Shown: positions 13,850-20,707 of the stretch, in pieces
Position numbering within the stretch: position 1 is the stretch's first letter
How the letters are laid out: each line of letters starts with the position of its first letter
Source of the DNA: an uncultured Rubrivivax sp.
GTDB taxonomy: Bacteria > Pseudomonadota > Gammaproteobacteria > Burkholderiales > Burkholderiaceae_C
Assembly: GCA_937975735.1 (NCBI GenBank)
Contig: CALJUI010000408.1
Location: forward strand, 1-23,445
Length of the DNA stretch: 23,445 nt
Direction: 5' to 3'
Notes under the pieces: generated by a model
Databases searched by the model: none
Seen by the model: only the letters and a program-made list of their open reading frames with translations
What the model was told of the DNA's origin: nothing
Made by a program: the position numbers and the translations under genes

Positions 13850-15244
13850 GTGCCAAAAGCACAGAGAGTCACACCGTTGGAACACCTCGAAGACTGGGCG
13901 CGCCGCGCCACGCGGTGGCATCGCCGCCACCCTCGCGCCATCGTCGGCGCACTCGTCGTGTCGCTGGGCGGGTTCTCGGCCGTGGCCTTCGGCATCGCGC
14001 CGCTCGCTCCGGACGCGGCGGACCTGCCGCAGCGCATCGTCGTCGAACGCATCGAGCCCGAGGGCATCGAAGCGCAGCTCGAGGCGCTCGCCTCGTTCGA
14101 GTTGTCGCTGACGCGCGCCGACCTGACGCGTACCTCGGATACGGCCGAGCGGCTGCTGGCGCGGCTGGGCGTCCTCGACGACTCGGCAGCTGCCTTCCTG
14201 CGCACCGACCCGACCGCCCGGCGGGTGCTGACCGGCCGGGTCGGCAAGATGGTCCAGGTGCAGACGGCCGAGGACGGTCGCCTTGTCGAGCTGGTCGCCC
14301 GTTACCCATCGGAGCGCAGTGAGCAAGCGCTGACACACTTCACCCGGCTGACGATGTCGCGCATCGCCGGTCAGTGGCAAGCCCGGCTCGAGTCGGCGCC
14401 GCTGGAGCGCCAGGTGCGTCTGGGCAGCGGCACGATCCAGTCGTCGCTGTTCGGCGCCGCCGACGAGGCGCGGATCCCCGACGCGATCGCGATCCAGCTC
14501 GCCGAGGTGTTCTCGGCGGACATCGATTTCCATCGCGAGTTGCGCAAGGGCGACACCTTCAGCGTCGTCTTCGAGGCGCTGACCGCGGACGGCGAGCCCA
14601 TCACCTGGAACGAGGGCACCGGCCGGGTGCTCGCCGCCGAGTTCGTCAACGCCGGCAAAACCTACCAGGCGGTCTGGTTTCCGGATGCCGGCAGCAAGGG
14701 CGGCTACTTCCAGCCGGACGGCACCAGCAAGCGCAAGACCTTCCTGAGCAGCCCGATGGAGTTTTCCCGCGTGACCTCCGGGTTCGCGATGCGCTTCCAC
14801 CCCATCCTCAAGACCTGGCGGGCGCACAAGGGCGTCGACTATGCGGCACCGAAGGGCACGCCGATCCGGACGGTCGGCAACGGCCTCGTGACCTTCGCAG
14901 GCTGGCAGAACGGCTACGGCAATGCGGTGGAGATCTCGCATGGCAATGGCCGCAACACCTTCTATGCGCACATGAGCCGGATCGACGTGCGCAAGGGCCA
15001 GCGCGTCGATCAGGGCGACCGCATCGGCGCGGTCGGCAGCACCGGCTGGTCGACCGGCCCGCATCTGCACTTCGAGTTCCGCGTCAACGGCACCCACCAG
15101 GATCCTCGGCGCATCGCCAAGGCCGCCGAGGCGGTCACGCTGGAGCCCGGCCTGCGTCCGCAGTTCGACGAGACGGCACGGATCGCCAAGGCCAAGCTGG
15201 AGATCGCCAACTCGATGATCGGCGTGCGCGTCGACGCCGAGTAA
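13850..15244 (+). CDS. M23 family peptidoglycan endopeptidase (MepM/LytM-like)
   Basis: A 464-residue membrane-anchored metallo-endopeptidase that should cut peptide crosslinks in the periplasm. A single membrane segment lies at about 29-50 after a basic N-terminus; a middle region (about 60-300) resembles the OapA/Csd3-type domain before the catalytic domain. The LytM domain (about 305-425) carries the zinc ligands His326 and Asp330 (HKGVD), His374 (FYAHM) and HLHFE with His405/His407. The start is uncertain: GTG 13850 is used, but TTG 13877 has a better purine-rich stretch upstream and would drop 9 residues. anmK follows after 24 bases, so cutting and recycling of murein are linked. Confidence 0.93.
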   Translation: MPKAQRVTPLEHLEDWARRATRWHRRHPRAIVGALVVSLGGFSAVAFGIAPLAPDAADLPQRIVVERIEPEGIEAQLEALASFELSLTRADLTRTSDTAERLLARLGVLDDSAAAFLRTDPTARRVLTGRVGKMVQVQTAEDGRLVELVARYPSERSEQALTHFTRLTMSRIAGQWQARLESAPLERQVRLGSGTIQSSLFGAADEARIPDAIAIQLAEVFSADIDFHRELRKGDTFSVVFEALTADGEPITWNEGTGRVLAAEFVNAGKTYQAVWFPDAGSKGGYFQPDGTSKRKTFLSSPMEFSRVTSGFAMRFHPILKTWRAHKGVDYAAPKGTPIRTVGNGLVTFAGWQNGYGNAVEISHGNGRNTFYAHMSRIDVRKGQRVDQGDRIGAVGSTGWSTGPHLHFEFRVNGTHQDPRRIAKAAEAVTLEPGLRPQFDETARIAKAKLEIANSMIGVRVDAE

Positions 15245-15268
15245 GGGCCTGCGCGCCGCTCGGCCCGC

Positions 15269-16372
15269 ATGACGCATTTCATCGGGCTGATGTCGGGCAC
15301 CTCGCTCGACGGGGTGGACGGCGTCCTCGTCGATGCGTCCACCCAGGCGCTGCGAGCCCACCACCATCGTCCCTTCGACACGCGGCTGCGGGCCGAACTG
15401 CTGGCGCTGAATCGGCGTGGCGATGACGAGCTGCACCGCGCGGCGCTGGCCGGCAATGGCGTCGCGCGGCACTACGCTGAGGTCGTCCAGGAACTGCTGG
15501 TCCGGGCTGCGCTGACGGCGGCCGACGTTCGCGCGGTCGGGGCGCATGGTCAGACGGTGCGTCACCGGCCCGGCGAGTTCGACGGCTGCGGCTACACGGT
15601 GCAACTGCTCAACGGCGCCTTGCTGGCCGAGCTGACCGGCTTGGACGTGGTGTGCGACCTGCGCGGCCGCGACGTCGCGGCATCGGGCCAGGGCGCGCCG
15701 CTGGTCCCCGCGTACCACGCCGCCCGCTTCGCGCGCCCAGGCGAAGCGGTGGCGGTGCTGAACCTGGGCGGCATCGCCAACCTGACGCTGCTGCACGCCG
15801 ACGGCTCGGTGGCGGGCTTCGACACCGGGCCTGCGAACGCGCTGATGGACCTGTGGGCCGAACGCTGCACCGGCCGCGCCTTCGATGCCCAAGGCCGCTG
15901 GGCCGCATCGGGCCGCATCGTGCCGGCGCTGCTGGCGGCGCTGCGCCGCGACCCCTACTTCGATCGGGCGCCGCCGAAGAGCACCGGCCGCGACCTCTTC
16001 CATGCCGAGTGGCTCGATCGTGCCCTGCAGGGCGTGTCGCCGACGCCGGCGGAACAGGACGTGCAGGCCACGCTGCTCGAGCTGACCGCGTCGACCGTCG
16101 TCGACGCGCTGAGGCGGCATGGCTCCAAGACGCAGCGCTTGCTCGTCTGCGGTGGTGGGGCCTTCAACGATGCGCTGATGGCGCGACTGGCGGCGCTGCT
16201 GCGCCCTGTGCCGGTCGAGTCCACGGCCGCTTGGGGTGTGGCCCCTGACCACGTGGAAGCGCTGGCCTTCGCCTGGCTCGCGCAGGCCTGCGTCGATCGA
16301 CGCGCAGGCAATCGGCCCGACGTGACGGGCGCGCGCGGGCCGAGGATCCTGGGGGCGATCTACCCGCGATGA
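15269..16372 (+). CDS. anmK: Anhydro-N-acetylmuramic acid kinase
   Basis: A 367-residue AnmK, which opens and phosphorylates 1,6-anhydro-MurNAc from murein turnover to give MurNAc-6-P in the cytosol. Hexokinase/Hsp70/actin-fold motifs are clear: GLMSGTSLDGVDG (6-18), GAHGQTVRHRP (91-101), GQGAPLVPAYH (140-150), NLGGIANLT (165-173), the FDTGPANALMD motif (184-194, Asp185 the likely catalytic base) and CGGGAFN (294-300). It probably shares a transcript with the M23 gene. A short CGGCC/GGCCG hairpin at 16376-16390 separates it from convergent erpA. Confidence 0.96.
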   Translation: MTHFIGLMSGTSLDGVDGVLVDASTQALRAHHHRPFDTRLRAELLALNRRGDDELHRAALAGNGVARHYAEVVQELLVRAALTAADVRAVGAHGQTVRHRPGEFDGCGYTVQLLNGALLAELTGLDVVCDLRGRDVAASGQGAPLVPAYHAARFARPGEAVAVLNLGGIANLTLLHADGSVAGFDTGPANALMDLWAERCTGRAFDAQGRWAASGRIVPALLAALRRDPYFDRAPPKSTGRDLFHAEWLDRALQGVSPTPAEQDVQATLLELTASTVVDALRRHGSKTQRLLVCGGGAFNDALMARLAALLRPVPVESTAAWGVAPDHVEALAFAWLAQACVDRRAGNRPDVTGARGPRILGAIYPR

Positions 16373-16397
16373 GGCCGGCCGCGCGGGCCGAGCCGAG

Positions 16398-16772
16398 TCA
16401 GGCGGAGAACGACGAACCGCAACCGCAGGTGGTGGTGGCGTTCGGGTTCTTGATCACGAACTGGGCACCCTGCAGGTCTTCCTTGTAGTCGATCTCGGCG
16501 CCCATCAGATACTGCAGGCTCATCGAGTCGATCAGCAGAGTCACGCCGTTTTTCGTCATCGGCGTGTCGTCCTCGTTCATCACCTCGTCGAAAGTGAAGC
16601 CGTACTGGAAGCCGGAGCAGCCGCCGCCCTGAACGAACACGCGCAGCTTCAGATCCGGGTTGCCCTCTTCGTCGACCAGTTGCTTGACCTTGTCGGCCGC
16701 GCTGTCGGTGAAAACCAGCGGCGCAGGCATCGCGTCGACGGCGGGAGTGGTGGTCTCGGCAGCTGCGGTCAT
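16398..16772 (-). CDS. erpA: Iron-sulfur cluster insertion protein ErpA
   Basis: A 124-residue A-type Fe-S carrier. The three cluster-ligating cysteines are Cys52 (GGGCSGFQYGF) and Cys116/Cys118 (TTCGCGSSFS), all intact. It delivers clusters to apo-enzymes such as those of isoprenoid synthesis. I choose the ATG at 16772 because aaggga lies 7-12 bases upstream; an in-frame ATG 6 codons earlier (16790) lacks a site. The first 17 residues are a low-complexity Ala/Thr extension. It follows the bactofilin gene by 43 bases on the same strand. Confidence 0.94.
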   Translation of the reverse strand: MTAAAETTTPAVDAMPAPLVFTDSAADKVKQLVDEEGNPDLKLRVFVQGGGCSGFQYGFTFDEVMNEDDTPMTKNGVTLLIDSMSLQYLMGAEIDYKEDLQGAQFVIKNPNATTTCGCGSSFSA

Positions 16773-16815
16773 GGTCTTGTCCCTTTGCAAACAGATGGGG
16801 CTGGGCGCCGGCGTT

Positions 16816-17214
16816 TCAAGCTTCCTTGGCCGCGGCCAACTTCAACGCGGGCTTCTCGGCCGCCTTCAGCGGCTTGAGCTCGCCGTCGATCACGGCCCCG
16901 GGGTGCATCTCGAGCACCTCGTAGCGCACGTCGCCTTCGATGCGCGCCTTCGGCTGAAGCTCGAGCAACTCGCTCGACACCACGGGCCCGACGATACAGC
17001 CTGAAATGATGACATGCCCGGCGGTGACCTTGCCGAAGACCCGGGCTTTCTCGCTGATCACGAGGATGCTGCGGCTCTCCGGCTCCGCGACGATGTCGCC
17101 GTGCACTTCGCCGTCGATGCGCAGGCCCTCGCCGAAGCGGACCTCGCCGCGCAGGTGGGTGCCTTCGCCGATCAGGCTGCGGATGGGCGGCTGCGTCTTG
17201 CGTCCGAACAACAT
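16816..17214 (-). CDS. Bactofilin (polymer-forming cytoskeletal protein)
   Basis: A 132-residue bactofilin (DUF583/BacM-CcmA family). The core, about residues 14-115, is a right-handed beta-helix built from short repeats rich in G and hydrophobic residues (LRGEVRFGEGLRIDGEVHGDI, ILVISEKARVFGKVTAGHVI, RIEGDVRYEVLEMHPGAVID). Flanks are short: a basic MLFGRKTQPP head, typical for membrane attachment, and an Ala/Lys tail. Such proteins polymerise on the membrane without nucleotide and localise cell-wall enzymes. Strong aaggag site before the ATG at 17214. It lies 19 bases after the coiled-coil membrane protein gene. Confidence 0.95.
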   Translation of the reverse strand: MLFGRKTQPPIRSLIGEGTHLRGEVRFGEGLRIDGEVHGDIVAEPESRSILVISEKARVFGKVTAGHVIISGCIVGPVVSSELLELQPKARIEGDVRYEVLEMHPGAVIDGELKPLKAAEKPALKLAAAKEA

Positions 17215-17233
17215 CGTGGTGGCTCCTTGCCTC

Positions 17234-17944
17234 TCAGGGCAGCTTCACGGATCCGGAGGCTCTCAAGGCCCCCTGCGGATCCGTCACCCTCGCCTGGACT
17301 TCTTTTAGCACGGCATCGGGCGGATGATCGATCGTGCCGTCCACCCTTGTGTATTGGCGCAGTTTCAATGGTTTCGGACCGTTCGGCAGCGTCATCGACC
17401 AAGGCTGCCCGGCGAGCTGTCCATTGAGGACGATGTCGTAGCGGCCCACGAACTCGCCGACGTTCTTGCCGCTCTGCATCAGCAGCATCTGGTAGCGCAA
17501 CTGGCCGGGGCCCAGCGGCTCGGCCTGCAGCGCGCGGATCTGCATCGGCTGGCCGCCGGCGGGGAGCAGCCGCTCGAAGAACCCGAGGTCGGCCTCGAGG
17601 GCCAGCTTGGCTTCCTGCAGCTTGCGGATCTCCATCGACAGCTGCTCGTTCGCCGACTGCTCGGCCTTGATCAGGCTGTCGGCGGCGTTGGCCAGCGTCT
17701 GCGCGCGGTCGCGCTCGTCGCGCATCTTCGCGAGCTCGTCGCGCAACAGGACCAGTTCCCTTTCGGCGCCGACATCCAGACCGGCGATGTCCTTGCCGAC
17801 CTCGAAGGCCCACAGCGCCAGCGCCGCCGAGAAGCCGAACACCAGCGCCGCCACCAGCGAGCGCAATGGCCAGGGCAGATGGCTGCGAACGATCATGCGC
17901 GGCGCGCTGACCGAGAGTCGTCGTCGAAGCAGCTTCCAGCGCAT
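17234..17944 (-). CDS. Membrane-anchored coiled-coil protein (DUF6776-like)
   Basis: A 236-residue protein of unknown function. A basic head is followed by one membrane segment at about 28-48 (LRSLVAALVFGFSAALALWAF), a charged coiled coil at about 60-126 (ERELVLLRDELAKMRDERDR and on), and a C-terminal beta-rich domain at about 130-236, presumably periplasmic. The layout resembles MreC. The family name is from memory of betaproteobacterial annotation and was not searched. The ATG at 17944 has ggggg just upstream; a TTG 6 codons earlier is less likely. It sits between rpsI and the bactofilin gene, suggesting work with the bactofilin. Confidence 0.85.
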   Translation of the reverse strand: MRWKLLRRRLSVSAPRMIVRSHLPWPLRSLVAALVFGFSAALALWAFEVGKDIAGLDVGAERELVLLRDELAKMRDERDRAQTLANAADSLIKAEQSANEQLSMEIRKLQEAKLALEADLGFFERLLPAGGQPMQIRALQAEPLGPGQLRYQMLLMQSGKNVGEFVGRYDIVLNGQLAGQPWSMTLPNGPKPLKLRQYTRVDGTIDHPPDAVLKEVQARVTDPQGALRASGSVKLP

Positions 17945-17964
17945 CGGAGCCCCCAAACGCAACA

Positions 17965-17985
17965 GGGCCGCGACGAAGGCGGCCC
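17965..17985 (-). terminator. Hairpin after rpsI
   Basis: Perfect 7-bp stem GGGCCGC/GCGGCCC with a 7-base loop, 33 bases after the rpsI stop. Downstream on the minus strand is TGTTGCGTTTG, a poor T tract, so it may partly terminate rplM-rpsI mRNA before the DUF6776-like gene. Confidence 0.45.
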
Positions 17986-18017
17986 CGTTCGATTCGGTCC
18001 GTCGGCGGACCCGCCCG

Positions 18018-18410
18018 TCAGCGCTTGCTGAACTGCTTGCGACGACGTGCGCCGTGCAAGCCGACCTTCTTGCGCTCGACCTCGCGCGCGTCGCGCGTCA
18101 CGAATCCGGCCCGGCTGAGGTCGGGCTTCAGTGCTGCGTCGTAGTCGATCAGCGCGCGGGTGATGCCGTGGCGCACCGCGCCGGCCTGGCCGGACTCGCC
18201 GCCGCCGTGGACGTTGACCTTGATGTCGAAGGCCCCGTCATTGGCCGTCAGCATCAGCGGCTGCTTGACGATCATGATCGAGGTCTGACGGCCGAAGTAG
18301 TCGTCGATCGGCTTGCCGTTGACGACGATCTGGCCGTTGCCCTTCTTGATGAAGACCCGCGCCACCGAGGACTTGCGGCGGCCGGTGCCATAGTTCCAGT
18401 TTCCGATCAT
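18018..18410 (-). CDS. rpsI: 30S ribosomal protein S9
   Basis: A 130-residue S9, whose C-terminal tail touches the P-site tRNA anticodon. It has the family start YGTGRRKSSVARVFIKKGNGQ, the middle GGGESGQAGAVRHGITRALI and the ending RKKVGLHGARRRKQFSKR with the invariant C-terminal SKR. Start at ATG 18410, 9 bases after rplM, with an aaggaa site overlapping the rplM stop. Confidence 0.98.
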   Translation of the reverse strand: MIGNWNYGTGRRKSSVARVFIKKGNGQIVVNGKPIDDYFGRQTSIMIVKQPLMLTANDGAFDIKVNVHGGGESGQAGAVRHGITRALIDYDAALKPDLSRAGFVTRDAREVERKKVGLHGARRRKQFSKR

Positions 18411-18419
18411 CGCCGTTCC

Positions 18420-18848
18420 TTAGATCTCGAGGGCCTTGGGCTGCTGGGCGGTGTGCGGATGCGTGGCACCGGCGTACACCTTCAGCTTCTTGATCATCGC
18501 GTAGCCGAGCGGGCCCTTGGGCAGCATGCCCTTGACGGCCTTCTCGAGCGCGCGGCCGGGGTGCCTGGCCTGCATGTCCTTGAACGACGTGGCGTAGATG
18601 CCGCCCGGGTAGCCGGTGTGCCGGTAGTAGATCTTGTCGGTGGCCTTGGCCCCGGTGACGCGGATCTTGTCGGCGTTGACGATGACGATGAAATCGCCGG
18701 TGTCGACGTGAGGCGTGTAGATGGCCTTGTGCTTGCCGCGCAAACGGAGTGCCACTTCGCTGGCAACACGTCCGAGCACCTTGTCGGTGGCGTCAATCAC
18801 AAACCACTCGTGCTTCACCTCGGCCGGCTTGGCGCTGAAGGTCTTCAT
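18420..18848 (-). CDS. rplM: 50S ribosomal protein L13
   Basis: A 142-residue L13, an early 23S rRNA binder. Conserved features are MKTFSAKPAEVKHEWFVIDA, the LRGKHKAIYTPHVDTGDFIVIVNA stretch, and KLKVYAGATHPHTAQQPKALEI at the end. It leads the rplM-rpsI pair; in E. coli L13 represses its own mRNA through the leader. A long leader with hairpins lies upstream here (18849 to about 19015). The Shine-Dalgarno sequence before ATG 18848 is weak. Confidence 0.98.
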   Translation of the reverse strand: MKTFSAKPAEVKHEWFVIDATDKVLGRVASEVALRLRGKHKAIYTPHVDTGDFIVIVNADKIRVTGAKATDKIYYRHTGYPGGIYATSFKDMQARHPGRALEKAVKGMLPKGPLGYAMIKKLKVYAGATHPHTAQQPKALEI

Positions 18849-18864
18849 GAGGGTCTCTGCATGC

Positions 18865-18887
18865 GCCCGGGGCGGTAGGCTCCGGGC
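18865..18887 (-). promoter_or_regulatory. Hairpin next to the rplM start
   Basis: GCCCGG/CCGGGC arms (18882-18887 with 18865-18870) around an 11-base loop, 16 bases before the rplM ATG. Its position close to the ribosome entry site suggests possible control of translation. Confidence 0.35.
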
Positions 18888-18973
18888 AGGTTCACGGCAA
18901 TGGGATCGTCGCAGTCACCGCCTTCGGTACCGTTTGTCGGGGCGGCCTCTCGGGTCGGATCGCAACGTCGATC

Positions 18974-18991
18974 GGAGCCGCGGGCGGCTCC
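18974..18991 (-). promoter_or_regulatory. Perfect hairpin in the rplM leader
   Basis: 7-bp perfect stem GGAGCCG/CGGCTCC with a 4-base loop (18981-18984 on the + strand CGGG). No T tract on the minus strand. It lies about 125 bases upstream of rplM, inside the expected leader, and is a candidate recognition element; on the + strand it is followed by TTCTCCCC, not a terminator. Confidence 0.4.
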
Positions 18992-19021
18992 TTCTCCCCG
19001 CCGGTGTCGGGAGAACCCGAA

Positions 19022-19027
19022 AGTATA
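19022..19027 (-). promoter_or_regulatory. Candidate -10 box for rplM-rpsI
   Basis: Minus-strand TATACT (5/6 match) in the only A/T-rich patch of the 294-base divergent gap 18849-19142. No clear -35 box at the right spacing. It would give a leader of roughly 165 bases. Confidence 0.35.
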
Positions 19028-19083
19028 TACCGACGCGCGTTGCTCCGCGAGCCTCGGTCCGTCGACGGCGTTCGATAGGTTGA

Positions 19084-19120
19084 GGGTAAACCCTAATCCG
19101 ATGGGTTAGGATGGCCCATC
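19084..19120 (+). promoter_or_regulatory. Overlapping inverted repeats upstream of the GNAT gene
   Basis: Three dyads overlap: GGGT/ACCC (19084-19093), CCTAATCC-GAT-GGGTTAGG (19092-19110, one G.T pair) and GATGGG/CCCATC (19100-19120). The second and third share bases and cannot form together. They end 8 bases before the aggagg ribosome binding site (19128-19133). They could be an operator or a leader RNA switch. Confidence 0.4.
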
Positions 19121-19142
19121 ACCGTTCAGGAGGTCCCTGATC

Positions 19143-19832
19143 ATGAACGTCTCGACCAGCCCCCTTTCCGTCTCCCCGGACAACGAAGGCCCGAAACGGC
19201 CGTCGCTCCCCTGGCTGCCGATCCGGTCGCTCGCCCCGCGACATCGTCCTCGCATCCTCGACCACCTGCTGGCCCTGCCCGAGCGCGACCGCTACCTGCG
19301 CTTCGGCTACCCGGCCAGCGACGCGCAGATCGGCCGCTACGTCGACCTGATCGACTTCGGCCGCGACGAGGTGTTCGGCGTCTTCAACCGCCGCCTCGAA
19401 GTGATCGCGTTGGCGCATCTGGCCTACGTCGGCGGCAGCCAACGGGCGACGATGGCGGAGTTCGGCGTCTCGGTCGGCGTCGCGGCGCGCGGGCGCGGCT
19501 TCGGCGCGCGGCTGTTCGACCATGCCGTGCTGCACGCTCGCAATCGCGACGTCGACACACTGGTCATCCACGCGCTCACCGAGAACACCGCAATGCTGCG
19601 GATCGCCCGCCGTGCCGGGGCGGTCATCGAACGCGACGGGTCCGACAGCCAGGCCCTGCTGAAACTGCCGCCGATGGATCTGTCGTCGAGGCTCGAGGCG
19701 TTGCTGGGCAGCCACGCCGCCGAGATCGACTACGGGCTCAAGATCAATGCCCGCCGGGTCGATCGGATGCTTGAGGTGGTGGCCGAACTGCGCTCGGGCA
19801 TGTCCTCCGCCGGGCGCGGCAGCAACGTCTGA
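19143..19832 (+). CDS. GNAT family N-acetyltransferase
   Basis: A 229-residue protein with one GNAT fold at about 60-180. The acetyl-CoA pyrophosphate-binding motif A is FGVSVGVAARGRGFGARLFD (107-126) with R-G-R-G-F-G at 116-121; the following helix and strand (DTLVIHALTENTAMLRIARRAG) are motif B-like. The substrate cannot be told. The N-terminal 25 residues are Ser/Pro-rich and the C-terminal helix (about 180-220) is outside the catalytic fold. Strong aggagg site, 10-15 bases before ATG 19143. Divergent from rplM; overlapping inverted repeats lie just upstream. Confidence 0.88.
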   Translation: MNVSTSPLSVSPDNEGPKRPSLPWLPIRSLAPRHRPRILDHLLALPERDRYLRFGYPASDAQIGRYVDLIDFGRDEVFGVFNRRLEVIALAHLAYVGGSQRATMAEFGVSVGVAARGRGFGARLFDHAVLHARNRDVDTLVIHALTENTAMLRIARRAGAVIERDGSDSQALLKLPPMDLSSRLEALLGSHAAEIDYGLKINARRVDRMLEVVAELRSGMSSAGRGSNV

Positions 19833-19929
19833 CGCCGGCGCCCAAGCGAGGGGTGATCGGCCGGCCGGTCGCGGGTAATATGCGCGACACCGTCGGTGGC
19901 CAGTCCGGCCGCCGGGAACGCCTCGGCCC

Positions 19930-20700
19930 ATGCCCTCCGACCCCATTCCCCTGATCCTCGGCATCGTCTCGTCGGCACTCCTGCTGGGGGCCGTGCTGAT
20001 GTGGTCACTGCGGCGCCGGCGAACCGACGCTCGGCCGCTGCCGACGGAGTGGACACTCACTGCCCGCCCTGTCTTCAACGCCGACGAGCGACGCGTGTAC
20101 CGCCAGTTGCGCGAGGCCCTGCCGCACCACATCGTGCTGTCCAAGCTGCCGCTGGTGCGCTTCTGCCAGCCCTCCGACCCGCAGCAGGTGCGCTACTGGT
20201 ACGAACTGCTCGGCGCGATCCACGTCGGGTTCGCGATCTGCAGCGCCAATGGCCGAGTGCTCGCGGCGATCGACATCGACAACGAACGCAACAACGCGCG
20301 CCGCTCGATGCACATCAAGCAGAAGGTGCTCGCGGCCTGCCGCGTGCGCTATCTGCGCTGCCCGGTGGATCACCTGCCGTCGATCCCCGAGCTGCAGTTG
20401 CTGGTGCCGCAGAGCATGGCGCAGTCCCGCGGCCCGCAGGCCGCGCCCGCCGCACCGCCGGTCGCCGACCTGGCCGGCGTGCGCCACCGCCGGCGCGAGC
20501 ACAAGGCGCTGTGGCAGGACTCGGGCTTCTTCCAGGACTCGTTCTTTGGCGCCGACTCGCGCAACAGCGAACTCGGCGGCCCCAGCGAGTTCAGCGGATT
20601 CATGCGCGGCATGAGCGTGCGCGAACTGCCTGGCGAACGCGGTGACGACGTCGCCGGCGTCGTGACGGGTTCGCCGCGCACGCCGCCGGTGCGCCACTGA
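19930..20700 (+). CDS. Membrane-anchored DUF2726 protein
   Basis: A 256-residue protein of unknown function. One N-terminal membrane segment at about 7-27 is followed by basic RRRR, so the body is probably cytosolic. A DUF2726 domain spans about 45-162, from FNADERRVYRQLREALPHHI to PSIPELQLLVP; its LAAIDIDNERN...K core (Asp115, Asp117, Lys130/Lys132) resembles the PD-(D/E)XK nuclease-like fold, but activity is not shown. The last 90 residues are low complexity. ATG 19930 has no strong ribosome site. The kinase gene follows after 7 bases. Confidence 0.8.
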   Translation: MPSDPIPLILGIVSSALLLGAVLMWSLRRRRTDARPLPTEWTLTARPVFNADERRVYRQLREALPHHIVLSKLPLVRFCQPSDPQQVRYWYELLGAIHVGFAICSANGRVLAAIDIDNERNNARRSMHIKQKVLAACRVRYLRCPVDHLPSIPELQLLVPQSMAQSRGPQAAPAAPPVADLAGVRHRRREHKALWQDSGFFQDSFFGADSRNSELGGPSEFSGFMRGMSVRELPGERGDDVAGVVTGSPRTPPVRH

Positions 20701-20707
20701 TCCGCCC

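Noticed and set aside
13681..14247. Upstream extension of the tyrS open frame by about 189 codons
   Set aside because: The extension is antisense to the M23 gene and precedes a normal full-length TyrRS; the ATG at 13680 gives the expected size.
13844..16252. An 802-codon open frame on the minus strand opposite the M23 and anmK genes
   Set aside because: It mirrors two well-supported genes, and its translation is Arg/Ala/Gly/His-rich without any recognisable domain. It is a by-product of GC-rich codon use.
19855..19870. Near-palindrome GATCGGCCGGCCGGTC with a TAATAT shortly after, upstream of the DUF2726 gene
   Set aside because: Such GGCC/GCCGG palindromes are common by chance at this base composition, and no -35 box is visible, so I do not call a promoter or operator.
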